A DNA stretch of 64,000 bases from Actinomyces sp. zg-332 (GCF_011751945.2 NZ_CP064951.1:744001-808000), one strand, 5' to 3'. Counted from the stretch's first letter, positions 9,304 through 19,338 are shown. The notes: generated by a model not told the origin, from the sequence alone. Translations and numbers: made by a program.

Positions 9304-10050
9304 TTGGAAAAAGAAAACACTACACAAACAGGAGTGCGTTTACAAAAAGTACTATCAAGTGCGGGGGTTGCCTCAAGACGTGCTAGTGAAATTTTGATAT
9401 CTAAGGGTAGGGTGACAGTTAATAATAAAACTGTAACTCAACTAGGCACTAGAGTAGACCCTGAGAAAGATATTATTCATGTCGATGGAATGCGAATAGT
9501 AGTTGCTAAGAACCATTTAGTTCTCGCATTAAATAAGCCTAAAGGTGTGGTTTCTACAATGTTTGATCCACAAGGTCGCTACTGTTTAGCTGATTACATT
9601 GAAAAGTATGACGCACATCTACACCATGTGGGTAGGCTTGATACAGACACTGAAGGACTAATTTTACTTACAAATGATGGGGAGCTTTCTCATCGTTTAT
9701 CTCATCCTTCACACAAAGTTAAAAAAACTTATGTGGCTACGGTTGAGGGTGTAGTTCCTAAAGGCTTAGGCCCAAAACTTAAAAAAGGTGTTGTGCTTGA
9801 TGACGGTTTTGTAAGTGTAGATAGTTTTGTTCTAAAAGGCACAGATGGACAAACTAGCATTATTGAGCTTGTACTACACGAGGGTCGCAACCGTATAGTT
9901 AGAAGAATGTTAGATCATGTTGGTTTCCCAGTCATAAAGCTTATGCGTACAAAGATAGGTCCTATAAAGCTTGGACAACTTAAATCTGGTCGTACACGAG
10001 TAATTACAGGACCTGAATTATCGTCTCTTATGAAAGAGGTCGGGCTATGA
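9304..10050 (+). CDS. rluB: 23S rRNA pseudouridine synthase, RluB/RsuA family
   Basis: The protein isomerises a uridine in large-subunit rRNA to pseudouridine. An S4 RNA-binding domain occupies about residues 11-58 ([19 protein letters not shown]), followed by the catalytic domain with D113 in [10 protein letters not shown] and the C-terminal [12 protein letters not shown] motif. At 248 residues it is full length. The start is TTG, with GGATGGGAT upstream serving as ribosome-binding site. The stop overlaps the ATG of cmk-der in an ATGA junction, so the two genes are translationally coupled. Confidence 0.93.
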   Translation: MEKENTTQTGVRLQKVLSSAGVASRRASEILISKGRVTVNNKTVTQLGTRVDPEKDIIHVDGMRIVVAKNHLVLALNKPKGVVSTMFDPQGRYCLADYIEKYDAHLHHVGRLDTDTEGLILLTNDGELSHRLSHPSHKVKKTYVATVEGVVPKGLGPKLKKGVVLDDGFVSVDSFVLKGTDGQTSIIELVLHEGRNRIVRRMLDHVGFPVIKLMRTKIGPIKLGQLKSGRTRVITGPELSSLMKEVGL

Positions 10051-12161
10051 AAAATATAGTTGTAGCTATTGATGGTCCAAGTGGGTCTGGGAAATCTTCT
10101 GTATCTAAACAAGTAGCCAAAACCCTAAATATGGCTTATCTTGACACTGGTGCTACTTATAGAGCAGCTACTTGGTGGTGTTTGCAAAACGATATTGACT
10201 TTACAAACGAAGAAGTAGTTGTATCAACTATTGAATCTATGCCATTGGAGATGCCTTTAGATCCTAGCGTGCAAAAAATTATATGTGCAGATACAGATAT
10301 AACTGAAATTATTCGTACAGATGAGATTACTTCCAAAGTTTCTAAAGTTTCAACAATTTTAAAAGCACGTGAAGTACTAGTTCAGCTACAGAAACAAATT
10401 ATTGAAGATGTTTTGCTTGAAAAATCAATTATAGTTGAAGGACGAGACATCACTACTGTCGTATACCCACAAGCTGATATAAAGTTACTAATAACTGCTG
10501 ATGAAAGAACACGTGTAATTAGGCGTGCAAAAGAGCTATATGGTGATGAATACGAAAAGCATATTGATACTACTTTTGAAAATAGTATTGGCAGAGATAA
10601 AAAAGATAGTGTTGTAGTTGAGTTTATGAAAGCTAGTGAAGGTACTACGCTTGTCGATACAACTTTATTAGACTTTGACGAAACGGTTCAAACTGTTTTA
10701 GACATGGTTGAAGAAACTATCAGAGACATTCAGCTTGAATCTATGCTCCGAGAGAGTCTAAATGAATACGATTTAGAGGATACTGACTATTCACTACTAA
10801 ATGATGAAGAATTCTGGGAAGAAGATTATCAAGATACACAAGCACTACCTGTTTTAGCTATTATTGGACGTCCTAACGTTGGAAAATCAACGTTAGTTAA
10901 CCGTATTTTGGGTAGAAGAGAAGCTGTTGTACAAGATAAGCCGGGAGTTACCCGTGACCGTGTTAGCTATCCAGCCCAGTGGGGTAGACGTGAGTTTACA
11001 CTTGTAGATACTGGTGGCTGGGAAGTAGACGTGGCTGGTATAGATAAAGCTGTGGCTTCGCAGGCTGAATTAGCTGTTCAGATGGCTGATGCTGTTGTTT
11101 TTGTAGTAGATGCAACGGTTGGGGCTACAGCCTCAGATGAACGGATAGTTCAAATGTTACGACGCAGTAAAAAACCAGTCATTTTGGCTGCTAATAAAGT
11201 AGATTCACAAATGCAAGAAGCTGACGTTGCCATGCTATGGAGTTTGGGACTCGGTGAACCACATCCTATTTCAGCTTTACACGGTCGTGGTTCTGGTGAC
11301 TTACTTGACGCTGCTATGGAGATACTGCCAGAAGTATCCTCTGTGGCTGTGCCACTGCCTAAAGATGGACCTCGTCGAATTGCTTTGATTGGACGTCCTA
11401 ACGTTGGAAAATCTTCTTTACTAAATACATTAGCAGGACAAGAACGTGTTGTTGTACATGATATGGATGGTACAACACGTGACCCTGTTGATGAAATGAT
11501 TACTTTGGACGATAGAAATTGGTGGTTTGTTGACACTGCTGGTATTCGTCGTAGAGTGCATAAAACTTATGGAGCTGATTACTACGCATCTATTCGTACT
11601 GCTCAAGCCCTTGAAAAAGCTGAACTTGCTTTAGTTCTTTTTGATGCTTCATCACCTTTGGCTGAGCAAGATGTGCGTGTTGTTCAACAAGCTGTTGACG
11701 CTGGTAGAGCGCTAGTTATTATTAATAATAAATGGGATTTGGTGGACGAGGAACGTCAGAAGTTCTTGAAATATGAGCAAGAAAAAGATTTAGTTCAGAT
11801 TTCTTGGGCTCCTCGAGTAAATATTTCAGCTAAAACAGGGTGGCATACTAACCGTTTGGTACGTGCCATAGATCAGGCTTTAGATGGCTGGGAAACTCGT
11901 ATTTCAACCAGTAAGCTGAACTCTTTCCTAGGTGAACTCGTAGCTGAACATCCTCACCCAGTTAGAGGTGGAAAACAGCCACGTATCCTATTTGCAACCC
12001 AAGCTAGTGCCAAGCCTCCACGTTTTGTAATTTTTACTACGGGATTTTTAGATCCAGGATATAGGCGTTTTATTGAACGTCGTTTGCGTGAAACTTTTGG
12101 TTTCGTTGGTACGCCGATTCAAATCAGTGTTCGTGTGCGTGAAAAACGTAAACGTAAATAA
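10047..12161 (+). CDS. cmk-der: Cytidylate kinase-Der (EngA) GTPase fusion
   Basis: This 704-residue fusion combines CMP/dCMP kinase with the double-GTPase ribosome assembly factor Der. The kinase half (about 1-225) begins with the P-loop GPSGSGKSS at 10-18. An acidic linker follows. Der then shows its first G domain (GRPNVGKS at 274-281, DTGG switch II, NKVD) and its second G domain (GRPNVGKS at 449-456, DTAG, NKWD). A KH-like C-terminal domain with a basic KRKRK tail ends it. The fusion is known in Bifidobacterium and other actinobacteria and supports the taxonomic call. A hairpin terminator follows. Confidence 0.96.
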   Translation: MKNIVVAIDGPSGSGKSSVSKQVAKTLNMAYLDTGATYRAATWWCLQNDIDFTNEEVVVSTIESMPLEMPLDPSVQKIICADTDITEIIRTDEITSKVSKVSTILKAREVLVQLQKQIIEDVLLEKSIIVEGRDITTVVYPQADIKLLITADERTRVIRRAKELYGDEYEKHIDTTFENSIGRDKKDSVVVEFMKASEGTTLVDTTLLDFDETVQTVLDMVEETIRDIQLESMLRESLNEYDLEDTDYSLLNDEEFWEEDYQDTQALPVLAIIGRPNVGKSTLVNRILGRREAVVQDKPGVTRDRVSYPAQWGRREFTLVDTGGWEVDVAGIDKAVASQAELAVQMADAVVFVVDATVGATASDERIVQMLRRSKKPVILAANKVDSQMQEADVAMLWSLGLGEPHPISALHGRGSGDLLDAAMEILPEVSSVAVPLPKDGPRRIALIGRPNVGKSSLLNTLAGQERVVVHDMDGTTRDPVDEMITLDDRNWWFVDTAGIRRRVHKTYGADYYASIRTAQALEKAELALVLFDASSPLAEQDVRVVQQAVDAGRALVIINNKWDLVDEERQKFLKYEQEKDLVQISWAPRVNISAKTGWHTNRLVRAIDQALDGWETRISTSKLNSFLGELVAEHPHPVRGGKQPRILFATQASAKPPRFVIFTTGFLDPGYRRFIERRLRETFGFVGTPIQISVRVREKRKRK

Positions 12162-12172
12162 TTTATATATTA

Positions 12173-12214
12173 GGGTGTCGATAAAGTGTATTGTTTGTCG
12201 GCACCTATTTATTT
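12173..12214 (+). terminator. Rho-independent terminator after cmk-der
   Basis: A 12-bp stem pairs GGTGTCGATAAA (12174-12185) with TTTGTCGGCACC (12194-12205), allowing two wobble pairs, with an 8-base loop and a TATTTATTT tail. It closes the parA-rluB-cmk-der unit. Confidence 0.75.
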
Positions 12215-12362
12215 AACTAATTATGATGAAAATATTTTAGAAAATATTCACGTAATTTCCCTAAAAAATTTAGTTACTTTGTTTTTAAAAACTTGTTATA
12301 CTTAATGAACACTTACTAAGCTAAGGTAAACCATAGTTATATGTTGATAGAAAAAGAGATAT

Positions 12363-14198
12363 ATGCTACCACAAATTTTTTCCAAAAAAACTAAAAAAGA
12401 AAAGTTGTCGGAAGAAGATAAAATAAGGATTGCTGTTTCTAGTTCTAAAGGTAAAATTCATATCGTACAAAATTACATTCTTTCATCTTTAGGAACAATA
12501 TGTACAGCATTAGCATTCATTTTCTCTGGAAAAACAATAGGTATATATATCCTAAACTATTATTCAAATGCCAAAGATTTAACTTTACCTACAGCGTTTT
12601 TAGGGAATACCTCGGCTGATGCATCTATAAAAATATACTTATATCTTGCCTTAGTGGTTTCAATTTTAGCTTTAGTGTTACCATTATTTCAGAACTTATC
12701 TGCTCGTAACCTAGCAGTACAAGAAGAAAGCTGGCTTAGAAAAAAGATACTGTCACACTTATTTGATTTAGGTGGAATGGAAATACCCGAAAATAAAACG
12801 GGAGCTATATTATCTACGATAGTGGATGGAAGTGAAAAAGTTTCCTACTATTTGCAGACTTTCTATGGACAAGTTTTTGCATCTTTTAGCGTACCAGTGT
12901 TCACAGTGGTGTTGATTAGTGTATTCATCGATCCTATTTCGGGTATAACTTTACTGTTATGTATACCGTTAATACCTCTTATAGTTGGTATGGCGCAAAA
13001 GTTATTTAGGAAAGTTTCATCTAAGTCCAGAAATGCTAGAGTTCGCCTAGCTGGACAATACTTAGAAGCAATACAAGGTATTGTCACTTTGCGTTTACTA
13101 AATGCTCATAAAGTAAAGGAAAGTGAACTTGCTGAATACGGAGAAAATAATAGAAAAGCAATTATGAGCCTATTGGCTTCTAATCAGTTAATTATTTTCG
13201 TTGTAGACGCCGTGTTTTCACTATTTTCGGTAACAATTACAACATTTTTAGCAACATATCGTTTATATACAGGTTCTATTGCTATTGACAGTGCAATAGC
13301 TTTGATATTAGTTTCTATTGTTTTCATGGAGCCTTTAGATCAAGCAGCCGCTTTCTTCTATGTCGGTATGGGAGGGATGGCAAGTAAACGCAAGATTCAA
13401 GAAATCTTCCGTATGAAAACTTATAAGGATTCAGACCACGAATCCAACTCATATATGATTTATAATATTATGTATCATAAAGATGATAATAAAGCTCTTT
13501 CTGTGAATAATTTATCGTTTAAATATAATGTTTTTTCTAATAAAAATATTCTAGATAACCTTACATTTGATGTATATAAAGGTGAAAAAATAGCTATTGT
13601 TGGACCTAGTGGTAATGGTAAATCAACTTTAATAAAAATATTGAAAGGCTATTTGTTACCTACTCAAGGTAGTGTAATAGTGAAAAATATACCTTTTGGT
13701 TTAGAAAATATAGATATAGTTAGACAAAACTCTGCTTTCGTTAGCCAGAGTACATGGCTCTTTAACATGAGCATTAAAGATAATTTGTTGCTTTCAAAAC
13801 CCAACGCTAGCGAAGAACAAATTTGGGATGCTTTAGAAAAAGCTTATATAGCTTCTGAAATTAAGAGCTTGCCTATGGGATTAGACACAATAGTAGGGGA
13901 ACAGGGGATAAGTATATCAGGTGGACAGGCACAGCGTTTATCAATTGCAAGAGCCTTTCTTTCAGATCGCGACATTTTGATATTTGATGAACCAACTTCG
14001 CAAATTGACCTTATTTCTGAAAAGAAAATATTAGAGTCCATACGAAACATTCCTCGTGATAAAACTCTAATCATGGTAACTCACCGTCCTAATAACTTAG
14101 GAAGTGTAAACCGTATATTTTATATTGAAAACGCAAAGCTTCGTATAGAAACTGTAGAGCTAAAAAATAGTGATGACATAAGCAGGGGTGAAGAATGA
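12363..14198 (+). CDS. CydD-like ABC exporter subunit (membrane + ATPase)
   Basis: A 611-residue ABC half-transporter with an N-terminal six-helix exporter domain (about 30-340) and a C-terminal ATPase. The segment PLIPLIVGMAQKLFRK followed by SRNARVRLAGQYLEAIQG resembles CydD, which with CydC exports cysteine and glutathione, supports cytochrome bd assembly and handles haem. The ATPase shows GPSGNGKST, the signature ISGGQAQR, Walker B ILIFDEP and an H-loop MVTHRP, so all motifs are present. It overlaps the next gene by 4 bases (ATGA), as expected for a heterodimer. No cydAB genes lie in the window, so the assignment to CydDC is by similarity only. A haem or drug exporter is the main alternative. 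Confidence 0.8.
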   Translation: MLPQIFSKKTKKEKLSEEDKIRIAVSSSKGKIHIVQNYILSSLGTICTALAFIFSGKTIGIYILNYYSNAKDLTLPTAFLGNTSADASIKIYLYLALVVSILALVLPLFQNLSARNLAVQEESWLRKKILSHLFDLGGMEIPENKTGAILSTIVDGSEKVSYYLQTFYGQVFASFSVPVFTVVLISVFIDPISGITLLLCIPLIPLIVGMAQKLFRKVSSKSRNARVRLAGQYLEAIQGIVTLRLLNAHKVKESELAEYGENNRKAIMSLLASNQLIIFVVDAVFSLFSVTITTFLATYRLYTGSIAIDSAIALILVSIVFMEPLDQAAAFFYVGMGGMASKRKIQEIFRMKTYKDSDHESNSYMIYNIMYHKDDNKALSVNNLSFKYNVFSNKNILDNLTFDVYKGEKIAIVGPSGNGKSTLIKILKGYLLPTQGSVIVKNIPFGLENIDIVRQNSAFVSQSTWLFNMSIKDNLLLSKPNASEEQIWDALEKAYIASEIKSLPMGLDTIVGEQGISISGGQAQRLSIARAFLSDRDILIFDEPTSQIDLISEKKILESIRNIPRDKTLIMVTHRPNNLGSVNRIFYIENAKLRIETVELKNSDDISRGEE

Positions 14199-15925
14199 TT
14201 CAAATAGTCAAGTGGCTTATAAGCATAACTCGTCACGTTTTGTCGCCTTTGTTTATTTCTACAATTTGTAGGATACTTGATCAATTTTTAGGCATTAGTC
14301 TATATCTGATTTCCGTATGGTCTATTTTTAAAATATACTCTTTTAGTCAAACTGATGGTCCAGATTATTCCTTCATTTTTAAAGTCCTTATTGCTCTTGT
14401 AATTATTGCTTTATCTAAGGCATTTTTGCGTTATGGAGAACAATTTTTTGGACACTATGTTGCTTTCAAATCTCTAGAGTTGCTTAGAAGAGAGCTATTT
14501 GCAAAGCTATGGCCACAAGCTCCAGCTGTAATGTATAAAGCCAATAGTGGAGATTTATTAGCAGTTGCTACAAAAGATATAGATCGTATTGAGGTATTTT
14601 TTGCTCATACTTTTGCTCCAGCTGTTTCTGCAATAGTGGTTTCAGCAACTGCTATCGGATTTGGATTTTATTTTACTAATTCCTCTGTTGCACTTGTTGC
14701 TTTATTCTTTGTGTTCTCATCATTAGTTGTAGTTCCTTTATATGGTCAACGTAAAATAATTTCTTTACAAAATGAGTACATTTCTAAACGTGGGGTAATG
14801 GCTGCTCACATGACTGACTCATTGCAAGGCATTAACGAAATCATAGGGTATGGTGCAGAAAATAAACGTTTAGATGAACTAGACAATCTTCATAAGGATA
14901 TTTTATCTAGTATAAGCTACACGAATACAGTTTTTGCCGCTAGACGTGGTATAAATAATTTCATTTGGGTTATACAAATTCCTATTTTGTTTATCACAGG
15001 AATTCACACTCATGCTCAGATTGTAAACTTAGTATTATTTATAGTTGCTACTATACGTTTAAATGAAGTTTTGCGTGGGGTAGAGGGGTTTTCAACTGAT
15101 TTGAACGCTTCGCTTGCTTGTGCTAAGCGCTTGTATGAAATATGTAATACTGAGCCCATAGTAAGTAATGATGGGGAAGAAGTTGAGCAAGCTGATTCGT
15201 ATGGAATCAAAATCAATAATTTATATTTTACTTATCCAGGAACTGAACGTGAAGTTTTAAAGAATATAAACCTAAACTTTGCTCCGAATACTTGGTCTTG
15301 TATTGTTGGCTCAACAGGTTGTGGTAAATCTACGTTGATGAATTTAGTTCAACGTTTTTTTGAGCCCAAAACAGGGGAGATTTTGCTTAACGGAAAAAAT
15401 ATTAATGCTATAAGTGTTGATTCTTTGAGAACTTGTGTAAGTTTAGTGACGCAAAATACTTATCTTTTCAACGATACTATTTTAAATAATTTACGTTTAG
15501 CTAATCCTAATGCTAGTGAAGAAAAGATTTGGAACGCTTTGCGTATTGCTTGTTTGGACGAAGAGATAAAGGGATTTGATTTAGGTTTGCAAACGTTAGT
15601 GGGTGAAAAAGGTAAGTCTTTATCTGGTGGTCAAGTTCAGCGTTTATGTTTAGCTCGTGCTGTTTTATTGAACTCTAAAGTGCTGATATTGGATGAGTTT
15701 ACTGCACATCTTAACACTGAATTAGAAGAAAAAGTGCGTTCTCGTATACGAAAGTATCTACCAAATACGACAATTATTGAGATAACTCACCGTTTGGATG
15801 CTATAAAAGACGCTGACCAAGTTGTTGTCATGGATAGTGGCAAAGTAATAGAACAGGAAAATCCAAGCGTATTATTACATAATGAATACAGTGCTTTAAA
15901 TACTTTATTGCGCAGAGGAGTATAG
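14195..15925 (+). CDS. CydC-like ABC exporter subunit (membrane + ATPase)
   Basis: Partner half-transporter of 576 residues. Its N-terminus (RILDQFLGISLYLIS, about residues 26-40) resembles CydC. The membrane domain has six predicted helices and ends near 320; the ATPase follows with GSTGCGKST, signature LSGGQVQR, Walker B LILDEF and an H-loop EITHRL. Translation is coupled to the upstream gene through an ATGA overlap. Substrates for this family include cysteine, glutathione and haem; which applies here is unknown. Confidence 0.8.
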   Translation: MIQIVKWLISITRHVLSPLFISTICRILDQFLGISLYLISVWSIFKIYSFSQTDGPDYSFIFKVLIALVIIALSKAFLRYGEQFFGHYVAFKSLELLRRELFAKLWPQAPAVMYKANSGDLLAVATKDIDRIEVFFAHTFAPAVSAIVVSATAIGFGFYFTNSSVALVALFFVFSSLVVVPLYGQRKIISLQNEYISKRGVMAAHMTDSLQGINEIIGYGAENKRLDELDNLHKDILSSISYTNTVFAARRGINNFIWVIQIPILFITGIHTHAQIVNLVLFIVATIRLNEVLRGVEGFSTDLNASLACAKRLYEICNTEPIVSNDGEEVEQADSYGIKINNLYFTYPGTEREVLKNINLNFAPNTWSCIVGSTGCGKSTLMNLVQRFFEPKTGEILLNGKNINAISVDSLRTCVSLVTQNTYLFNDTILNNLRLANPNASEEKIWNALRIACLDEEIKGFDLGLQTLVGEKGKSLSGGQVQRLCLARAVLLNSKVLILDEFTAHLNTELEEKVRSRIRKYLPNTTIIEITHRLDAIKDADQVVVMDSGKVIEQENPSVLLHNEYSALNTLLRRGV

Positions 15926-16011
15926 ATTCATATTTTCCCTTTTTTGTACTTACACTTTAAGTAAGTCTTGCAAAGCTGTATTTTCTATTTTTCAAAAGGG
16001 GAGTGAGCATA

Positions 16012-16276
16012 ATGCTCAGAAAACGAAGAAAACAATGTTTTGTCTGTAACCCTGTTCTTTCAAGCTTCAGTAAAGTGTTTATCGTCACTCTCAATGTTGC
16101 TGTAGCTTCGATTTATGGTACTGTTAGTGTTTCAGCTTTAACATCGAAATTATGTATTACTGTTACATCCACACCAAACCAATACTTCACCTACAAATCA
16201 CCTACATAACCAATATGCTAGTAATATAAACACTAATCAGTCTAGTGTTGAAGACTATATTAATGGTGAACACTAA
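16012..16276 (+). pseudogene. Small secreted-protein gene broken by a frameshift
   Basis: An ATG at 16012 has GGGGAG 9 bases upstream and opens a basic-hydrophobic leader (MLRKRRKQ, then a hydrophobic stretch ending near SVSALTSK), which looks like a signal peptide. The frame stops at 16209. The plus-one frame reads on without stops to 16276 through an N/S/T-rich stretch (HNQYASNINTNQSSVEDYIN), so one indel near 16190-16205 would join them. The family is not recognised. It may be the 5' end of a truncated surface or secreted protein, and a genuine 66-residue protein ending at 16209 cannot be ruled out. Confidence 0.45.
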
Positions 16277-16326
16277 ATGTACTTTTTTACTAACCATGAA
16301 ACTTATGTAGTGTTTCACAAAAACAT

Positions 16327-16342
16327 TAAGAACACAACGCTA
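16327..16342 (+). repeat. Left copy of 16-bp direct repeat flanking the toxin-antitoxin pair
   Basis: TAAGAACACAACGCTA occurs here and again at 17589-17604, in the same orientation, bracketing the PIN toxin-antitoxin genes. Confidence 0.7.
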
Positions 16343-16474
16343 ACAAACAGATAAGACTTTAGTTTATAACACAAAAATATTAATTTTCGTTTTTTTCGTT
16401 TTGGTTGTTGTTTTTGAGTATTCATTCTATATAAAATATTTTTATAACTAAACGGAAGTAAAAGGAATATAAGG

Positions 16475-16999
16475 ATGGGTAATACTACAAAAAATAAGAA
16501 TATGCTTAGAAATATACCTCCAAGTAAAGATGTAGAAAATAGGCAAAGGTTTGATGAAATAACACAAGGAATTTTCTTTCCTTCAGATAAAAATGTAAAA
16601 AATCTTGATGAAGTTATTGATATTTTAGATAAACAAATTAGCCTAAAGATAGTAACTAGTGAAAATGAAGAGATTGAATTACCTGAAAATGTATGTGATA
16701 TTTTAATGTCTGTATTAAATGGAATGTCCGAAGGTAAAGCTATCCAAATACTACCATTAGACCAAAAATTAACCACAACTCAAGCCGCTGATTTTCTAGA
16801 TATCTCACGTCCAACACTAGTAACGCTATTAGAAGAAGGGAAAATCCCTTACGAAAAACCGAGAAGGCATAGACAAGTATATCTTAGTGATCTTATAGCT
16901 TTCAAAGAAAAACAACGTGCAATACGCGAAGAAGTGCTAGTAAACCTTACGATACAGGCAGACAGAATAGGTGCATACGATTATATCGAGGAAAACTAA
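16475..16999 (+). CDS. Antitoxin with excisionase-type helix-turn-helix
   Basis: A 174-residue protein whose C-terminal half carries an excisionase/MerR-like DNA-binding domain: LTTTQAADFLDISRPTLVTL, then a wing with KPRRHRQVYLSDLIAF. The N-terminal half is acidic and unrecognised. The stop codon overlaps the ATG of the PIN-domain gene (TAATG), the usual antitoxin-first arrangement of type II modules. The likely role is to bind and neutralise the toxin and repress the operon. AAGGA upstream of the ATG is a good ribosome-binding site. Confidence 0.8.
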   Translation: MGNTTKNKNMLRNIPPSKDVENRQRFDEITQGIFFPSDKNVKNLDEVIDILDKQISLKIVTSENEEIELPENVCDILMSVLNGMSEGKAIQILPLDQKLTTTQAADFLDISRPTLVTLLEEGKIPYEKPRRHRQVYLSDLIAFKEKQRAIREEVLVNLTIQADRIGAYDYIEEN

Positions 17000-17580
17000 T
17001 GTTATATAAAGTCGTGTTAGACACTAATGTACTTGTTCCTAGTATTCTACGAGATGTTTTACTATCGTTAGCTAACGAGGAAATATATAAACCTGTATGG
17101 AGTAACGAAATCTTAGAAGAACTAGAAAGAACTCTACTAGTAAAACTAGAAGTAGGGGAAGGGCAAATAAAATATTTATTTGAACAATTCAAAATATTTT
17201 TCCCAGACTCTTGTTATGACTTATCCCTTTATAGTCAAACTAAGCCTGTTGGGTTAAAAGATAAAAATGATGAACACGTAATAAGATTGGCACTCGTTAG
17301 TGGCTCCGAAACTATAGTTACAGAAAACCTGCAAGATTTCCCTAAAGAAAAATTACCAGAAGATATAGAGGTTATAAACTCTAAAGAATTCCTTTTAAAT
17401 CAACTAGATTTAGAACCAAAAGAATTCTTCAAAGCACTAGAAAATGTTTCCTATCGTCAACAAAAAAGAGGAAAAAACTTATCCGTATTAGACATACTAC
17501 AAATACTAGAAGAAAAACATAACTGTAAAGGAATAATCAAAGAAGTAAAACAATACGGATACACCTTTAATAATGAATAA
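16999..17580 (+). CDS. PIN-domain toxin (VapC-like RNase)
   Basis: A 193-residue protein with a PIN fold: DTNVLVPS near residues 8-15 gives the first acidic ligand, EILEELERT gives the central glutamate, and LKDKNDEHVIRLAL provides the later aspartates that coordinate Mg. PIN toxins cleave RNA. It is longer than classic VapC (about 130 residues), with a C-terminal extension of about 60 residues similar in layout to other PIN proteins paired with excisionase-type antitoxins. It starts inside the antitoxin stop codon. The 16-bp direct repeat lies 8 bases past the stop. Confidence 0.82.
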   Translation: MLYKVVLDTNVLVPSILRDVLLSLANEEIYKPVWSNEILEELERTLLVKLEVGEGQIKYLFEQFKIFFPDSCYDLSLYSQTKPVGLKDKNDEHVIRLALVSGSETIVTENLQDFPKEKLPEDIEVINSKEFLLNQLDLEPKEFFKALENVSYRQQKRGKNLSVLDILQILEEKHNCKGIIKEVKQYGYTFNNE

Positions 17581-17588
17581 ACAAACGC

Positions 17589-17604
17589 TAAGAACACAAC
17601 GCTA
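17589..17604 (+). repeat. Right copy of 16-bp direct repeat
   Basis: Identical to 16327-16342. The two copies enclose about 1.26 kb containing only the toxin-antitoxin module. Confidence 0.7.
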
Positions 17605-17990
17605 GCATTCTCCTTATTTAGAACGAAATAGTAAGTATATGGAAATGTATAAGAAAAATTGGGGAGACATGAAATATAGAAGAGAAAATACTTGTAGCTT
17701 CTTTTTAAAGTAAAATCTGACATAATATATATTATCGGATAACTATTATATGTTATTGGTGAAGTATGTACTTTTATAACTTATATACACTGACTTACTG
17801 TATTAAATAAATTATTATAAACTCTAGTAATAAATTCTTATTAAGAACATGTTTATAAAGCAGTCATTTTTAAATATAGCTTTTTGTGCCCATATTAATG
17901 TTATATAAACTCACTTATTATTTCCTTGCTTCTTACTATATTAAATACACCTACAAACCTTTATTTATTAGATATTCTTATGAACGTAAT
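17605..17990. other. Spacer without recognisable genes
   Basis: Very AT-rich spacer between the toxin-antitoxin pair and the rbpA promoter. No coding stretch or RNA gene is evident. Confidence 0.5.
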
Positions 17991-17991
17991 A

Positions 17992-18020
17992 TTGAAAAAA
18001 ATCGTAAAAAATATTATAAT
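17992..18020 (+). promoter_or_regulatory. Consensus-like promoter of rbpA
   Basis: TTGAAA (17992-17997) and TATAAT (18015-18020) are separated by 17 bases, near-consensus for the primary sigma factor. The rbpA start codon lies 34 bases downstream. Confidence 0.75.
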
Positions 18021-18054
18021 ATGTGACTAGCGTTTTATTTTTTAAGGATTAAAA

Positions 18055-18414
18055 TTGGCAAATCGTTCATTACGAGGCATGGGCCTTGGAAATCAAAGTT
18101 TAGAAACAGAAGACGGCGTTGTTTTAGCAAAACGTTATGATTGTGATTACTTATGTATAAATGGTCATGAATTTTCTATTACTTTTGCTCTAGATGTACA
18201 GCCTCCAAAGACTTGGGAATGTCATTGTAGTGCAAAAGCTTATCTAAAAGGTGGAGAAGATTTCGAAGCTGACTTGAAAGTAATGCATGCTCAGCGAACA
18301 CATTGGGATATGCTTATTGAACGTCGCTCTGAAGAAGAACTTGAAGAGTTACTAGAACAACAGTTACAAGCTTTACGTAATGGTGATTTACGTCGTAGAA
18401 GCTTTACAATGTAG
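18055..18414 (+). CDS. rbpA: RNA polymerase-binding protein RbpA
   Basis: RbpA binds the primary sigma factor and RNA polymerase and stabilises open complexes; it is confined to actinobacteria. The 119-residue protein starts at a TTG preceded by AAGGA and begins MANRSLRGMGLG, a conserved start of the family. The core domain with CDYLCINGHEF and ECHCS and the C-terminal helical sigma-interaction region (ERRSEEELEELLEQQLQALR) are both present, so it is full length. The gene stands alone behind a near-consensus promoter and is one of the strongest taxonomic markers in the window. Confidence 0.97.
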   Translation: MANRSLRGMGLGNQSLETEDGVVLAKRYDCDYLCINGHEFSITFALDVQPPKTWECHCSAKAYLKGGEDFEADLKVMHAQRTHWDMLIERRSEEELEELLEQQLQALRNGDLRRRSFTM

Positions 18415-18435
18415 AATAAAGTTTTTATTTTGCCT

Positions 18436-18465
18436 CAAGATTCCCCTAAGAAACTGGGAGTTTTG
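18436..18465 (+). terminator. Probable terminator of rbpA
   Basis: CAAGATTCCC (18436-18445) pairs with GGGAGTTTTG (18456-18465) over 10 bp with two wobble pairs and a 10-base loop. The following tail is only moderately T-rich. Confidence 0.5.
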
Positions 18466-18570
18466 AAGCATTTTATTTGCTAACAATAAGGCAAAGTTAT
18501 CCGTCAGCTCAAAGTTTTTTAGGGAAAAGCCATTTGACCTGACTGTTTATTCAAATAAGTGTTTTCTCAC

Positions 18571-19194
18571 CTACGCTATTTTATTTTCTTTATAAAAGTG
18601 ATTGATTACTTCCGCTAGTTTTCGTGGGTTTTCCTCATTAATTACATGTCCAGCTTTTTCAATCATAACTAAGGTAGAATTAAGTAAAATACTGTTCATT
18701 TCTTTGGCAGCTTTTTTGTTAAAAGTATCTTTCTCACCAAAAATAATTAGAGATTTAGTTTCAACCTTTGATAAATCATTTGTGAAATTTATATTTTCCA
18801 TACTTTTTAGTATGTTGATAAAGTTTTCTTTGGAAAATCCAGTCTTAGAAAACTTTGTTGCAGGTAAGAATTTGAATATTACACTTTGAAGCTTCAGTAG
18901 GAATCTAGGCATTTTATACTGCCCATTTACTATTACAATTGAATTAACTTTATTTGGAAAATCTATAGCATAATTTAATGCTAGTACTCCTCCAAGGGAA
19001 AGTCCAACTAGGTTTATCTTGGAATCATCTTTAGCGCATACTTCTTTTAGATTTTCATACAAAACCGAGTAATCTAGTACAGTATCATTAGCGGTAAAAT
19101 CTATGTATTCAATATTAGTAGTAAGAAGATTATCTCTTACTTCATTCCAACTTTTGCTATCTTGACCTAAGCCATGTATAAAAATATTTCTCAT
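18571..19194 (-). CDS. Alpha/beta-hydrolase
   Basis: A 207-residue alpha/beta-hydrolase with the nucleophile elbow GLSLGG, an acid residue in FGEKDTFN and the catalytic histidine in AGHVINEE near the C-terminus, so the triad is complete. An oxyanion HGLG motif lies at residues 7-10. It has no signal peptide and is probably a cytoplasmic esterase or lipase-like enzyme of unknown substrate. It converges on rbpA. Confidence 0.85.
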   Translation of the reverse strand: MRNIFIHGLGQDSKSWNEVRDNLLTTNIEYIDFTANDTVLDYSVLYENLKEVCAKDDSKINLVGLSLGGVLALNYAIDFPNKVNSIVIVNGQYKMPRFLLKLQSVIFKFLPATKFSKTGFSKENFINILKSMENINFTNDLSKVETKSLIIFGEKDTFNKKAAKEMNSILLNSTLVMIEKAGHVINEENPRKLAEVINHFYKENKIA

Positions 19195-19289
19195 AATTTC
19201 TTTTTCTAACCTATTTGAGTATAACGAGCACTTCCCTATTTACTATCTACACATCTATGGAATTTTCTGAGGATTTATAAATAACTCTA

Positions 19290-19320
19290 ATAAAAAGTGC
19301 CTGCTTTAAAAAGAAGGCAC
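19290..19320 (-). terminator. Terminator of the FHA-MerR-MerR cluster
   Basis: On the minus strand GTGCCT (19320-19315) pairs with AGGCAC (19302-19297), followed by a TTTTTATTA tail. It lies 18 bases past the stop of the second MerR gene. Confidence 0.75.
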
Positions 19321-19338
19321 AATTTAGAAAGTATAAAA

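Noticed and set aside
16315-16776. 153-residue open frame on the minus strand
   Set aside because: It lies opposite the antitoxin gene start and is a hydrophobic shadow of AT-rich sequence, with no ribosome-binding site or family features.
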